Shown piece after piece: positions 61,181-64,000 of a DNA stretch of 64,000 nucleotides. Each line of letters begins with the position of its first letter. Position 1 is the first letter of the stretch. A program made the translations under genes and the position numbers. The notes under the pieces were generated by a model, which searched no databases, was not told where the DNA came from, and saw nothing but the letters and a program-made list of their open reading frames with translations. The stretch comes from Tillandsia leiboldiana (taxonomy: Eukaryota > Streptophyta > Magnoliopsida > Poales > Bromeliaceae): the NCBI GenBank assembly GCA_029204045.2, contig CM055080.1, positions 10,952,741-11,016,740 on the forward strand, given 5' to 3'.

Positions 61181-61796
61181 GGGATAATTGCTTGTGTACC
61201 CCTGAAATATGAAGAAATATCTGATTTACCCCTCTTATTTTTTTCTTTTCAATATACACTTCATACGTTCCACCGTTATTAAAAATACCCCTACCGTTTC
61301 TCTTTGTTAAGTTAACTAGGGTTAAACTAGAGTTAAATAATAATCGGAGTTGAAAACTATCAGATATACCTATTTTGCCCGGGTTTAGGGTTTAGGGTTT
61401 AGGATTTTTTAGGGTTTTAGGGTTTTAGAGTTTAGGGTTTAGGGTTTTAGGGTTTAGGGTTTAGAATTTTTTAGGGTTCTAGGGTTTAGGGTTTTAAGGT
61501 TTAGGGTTTAGGGTTTTTTAGGGTTTTAGGGTTTAGGGTTTAGGGTTTTAGGGTTTAGGGTTTAGGATTTTAGGGTTTAGGGGTTTAGGGTTTTAGGGTT
61601 TAGGGTATATTTGAAAGGGTAAAATAGTAATTACACACAGATAACGGCAGTTCCAAACGGTACACTAACAGAGTTTAACTTCAGGGATATTTTGGAAAGA
61701 AGTTAGAACGTAAGAAGGGTAGTTTTAATATTAGCCTTCTAAGAAGGGTAAATCTGAAAACAGGAAAATTTTTAGGAATACGTAGGAAATTGCCCC
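61181..61796. mobile_element. Mutator-like MITE (copy 2) with telomere-like insert
   Basis: Inverse orientation relative to 32189-32642. Left end GGGATAATTGCTTGTGTACCCC; right end GAAATTGCCCC. Interior blocks shared with copy 1 include 'cttcatacgttccaccg' and 'taagttaactagggttaaac'. Flanks read TATATATAT on both sides (9 bp, but within TA repeats so not informative). Confidence 0.75.
61381..61610. repeat. Degenerate telomere-like array inside MITE copy 2
   Basis: About 230 bp of TTTAGGG units mixed with TTTTAGGG and TTTTTTAGGG variants. Copy 1 of the element has about 70 bp of ordinary sequence at the corresponding place, so the array was gained or expanded in this copy. Confidence 0.85.
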
Positions 61797-61856
61797 TATA
61801 TATATACTCTCTCTATATATATATATATCTAGTATATATATAAAGAGAGAGAGAGA

Positions 61857-62660
<804 letters not shown>

Positions 62661-62661
<1 letters not shown>

Positions 62662-63123
62662 TATATGTACATTCTATGTATAAATAAAATATGAACCTTC
62701 ATCCAAAAGTTGGGCGCTACATAAAACAAACTACTATTTTTCTAAACAACAACAACAACAACAACAAAAAAAAAAAAAAAAAAAAAGAGCAACAGACACA
62801 TAACAGTGAGCAAAACACAAAGCATCATAGAAAACAAAATTAAAGCATTATCCACATCCACTACATAACAATTACAACAAAAGTTCATTTATCCTTCACA
62901 AAGAACCAAAAACACAAAAATTAGATACTGGACATTTCAATTAACATAAACAATTAACAACAAACAAAGAAGTTAAAAAGAAGAAGAAGAAGAAAAGCAC
63001 TCTCACTTCACAACAAACAACAAAACAAAACAAACAAACATTGTCAGTTACAATTATCTCAAACAAATGAATGAACTACAACCAATTCCTAGTCAAAAAC
63101 ACCATTTCTAGAGAGTGAAAGTA

Positions 63124-63154
<31 letters not shown>

Positions 63155-63281
63155 TAAAATTAACAAACACCCACACCACCAGCACCAGCATTGATTAAAT
63201 TTCTCACAAGCATATTATGTAAATTAAATCATCATCATCATCATTGATCATCATTAAGCATCATCATCATCATTATCATCA
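62661..63281. other. Low-complexity 3' flank of the membrane protein gene
   Basis: A/C-rich with (CAA)n near 62746, a poly-A run, (AAT)n at about 63126-63153 and ATC repeats before the stop codon. Probably the 3' UTR of the gene that follows. Confidence 0.55.
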
Positions 63282-64000
63282 TCATACTCTCACTCTACCA
63301 ATGTACCCTCCTTCCCTCTCCTCCCCAGAATTTGTGCTCAAACCAATCCCACCCAACCCTTCCTCCCCCACCATCTTCCTCTCATACTCCAACTCCTCCT
63401 TCCGAACATGCCCGGCCGCGACCATCCCGCCCTCGTCGCTCACGCTCCCGAAGACCAGCACCAGGCCCCCGAGGAGGCTCGCCAGGAAGGCGGCCCCGAA
63501 CGCGGGCCCGATGCGCCCGGGGGACGCCGACCCGACCGCAAACCCCACCCCGGCCCCCGCCGCACGCACCCACGCCAGCCACGCCGCGAACACGCCCTCC
63601 TTCCCCGGCGGGGAACAGTCCAGCAGCAGGACCCGGCCAAACGCGTGGAGCGCCCCGGCCGCCGTGCTCTGGACGAGCCCGACGAGGGCGACGTGCGCCG
63701 CCCGCCACCGCCGGTCCTTGAAGTAGAACCCCGCGCCGGACACGAACGCGCAGAGGAGGAACCCTAGGAGCTGCATTCGCACCGCGTCCGTGCGGAGCAG
63801 GATCTGGAGCGCGTGGATTCCGGGGAGCGACAGCACCGGGAACGCAAAGTAGATGATCAAGAAGGATAGTATCATGACTGGCTTCATGCATAGGCCGCCG
63901 CCGATGATGTACAGAATGCCGGCCGTGAAGATGCACATCGTCGAGAACGACGATAGGAAGACGGCGGCGAGGCTGCCGACCGCGTGCGGGTAGTTGAACA
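63282..64000 (-). CDS. Multi-pass membrane protein, MFS-like (C-terminal part)
   Basis: Open frame of 238 visible residues entering from the right edge (first complete residues FNYPHAVGSLAAVFLSSFS) and ending GGYIGRVRV. The start lies outside the window. At least six hydrophobic spans are visible, including SLAAVFLSSFSTMCIFTAGI, MILSFLIIYFAFPVLSL and FLASLLGGLVLVFG. The motif DCSPPGKEGVFAAWLAWVRA followed by GAGVGFAVGSASPGRIGPAF resembles the gating/turn region of transporters of the major facilitator type. I recall similar unnamed plant membrane proteins but cannot assign a substrate. The hydrophilic tail of about 45 residues has KEELEYERKMVGEE. The coding DNA is strongly GC-rich, typical of monocot genes. 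Confidence 0.7.
   Translation of the reverse strand, partial: FNYPHAVGSLAAVFLSSFSTMCIFTAGILYIIGGGLCMKPVMILSFLIIYFAFPVLSLPGIHALQILLRTDAVRMQLLGFLLCAFVSGAGFYFKDRRWRAAHVALVGLVQSTAAGALHAFGRVLLLDCSPPGKEGVFAAWLAWVRAAGAGVGFAVGSASPGRIGPAFGAAFLASLLGGLVLVFGSVSDEGGMVAAGHVRKEELEYERKMVGEEGLGGIGLSTNSGEEREGGYIGRVRV

Noticed and set aside
61381..61610. Chromosome end
   Set aside because: The telomere-like units are degenerate and bounded on both sides by one MITE; a gene follows downstream.
63244..63767. Plus-strand Pro/Ala/Arg-rich frames at the right edge
   Set aside because: Antisense of the membrane protein gene; no domain.

Overview
The window is nuclear DNA of a flowering plant, most likely a monocot. 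The evidence is spliced genes with GT-AG (twice GC-AG) introns, GC-rich first exons, long AT-rich intergenic stretches, many MITEs and (TA)n microsatellites. I cannot name the species from sequence alone. A 100-N run at 16401-16500 is an assembly gap.

Layout. (1) 1-6429 (+): a large PPR protein gene resembling Arabidopsis EMB976, eight exons visible, cut at the left edge. (2) 7955-23386 (-): a candidate 15.4-kb Helitron rolling-circle transposon. It has a TC start, a hairpin plus CTAG end and an A|T insertion site. It encodes an intact RPA1-like protein (519 aa), an intact PIF1-like helicase part (754 aa), a Rep part broken by about ten small frameshifts, and an extra coiled-coil protein with a dsRNA-binding-like start. 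Most of its upstream half is noncoding, G-tract-rich and microsatellite-rich. (3) 25647-30204 (+): a short SCAMP vesicle-membrane protein gene, 11 exons. (4) 31073-35871 (-): CTP:phosphocholine cytidylyltransferase, 8 exons, 321 aa. (5) 41512-44182 (-): class-B DnaJ co-chaperone, 3 exons, 340 aa. (6) 46626-47837 (+): single-exon F-box/DUF295-like protein. (7) 63282-64000 (-): C-terminal part of a multi-pass membrane protein, cut at the right edge. The host genes are ordinary housekeeping or regulatory genes and do not form a pathway together; cytidylyltransferase and SCAMP both touch membrane biology, but nothing suggests co-regulation.

The rest is a repeat landscape. It holds hAT-like elements with 8-bp duplications in the introns of two host genes, and a Mutator-like MITE family with 9-bp duplications (one copy in a cytidylyltransferase intron, one carrying a telomere-like array). 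It also holds four copies of a strikingly palindromic foldback element sitting inside (TA)n tracts, a second TA-flanked family, and a TIR element that appears to carry a piece of a host coding sequence. The most interesting unit is the Helitron: its two downstream modules are clean while the Rep nuclease region is riddled with homopolymer indels, and it carries an additional conserved-looking ORF of unknown role.
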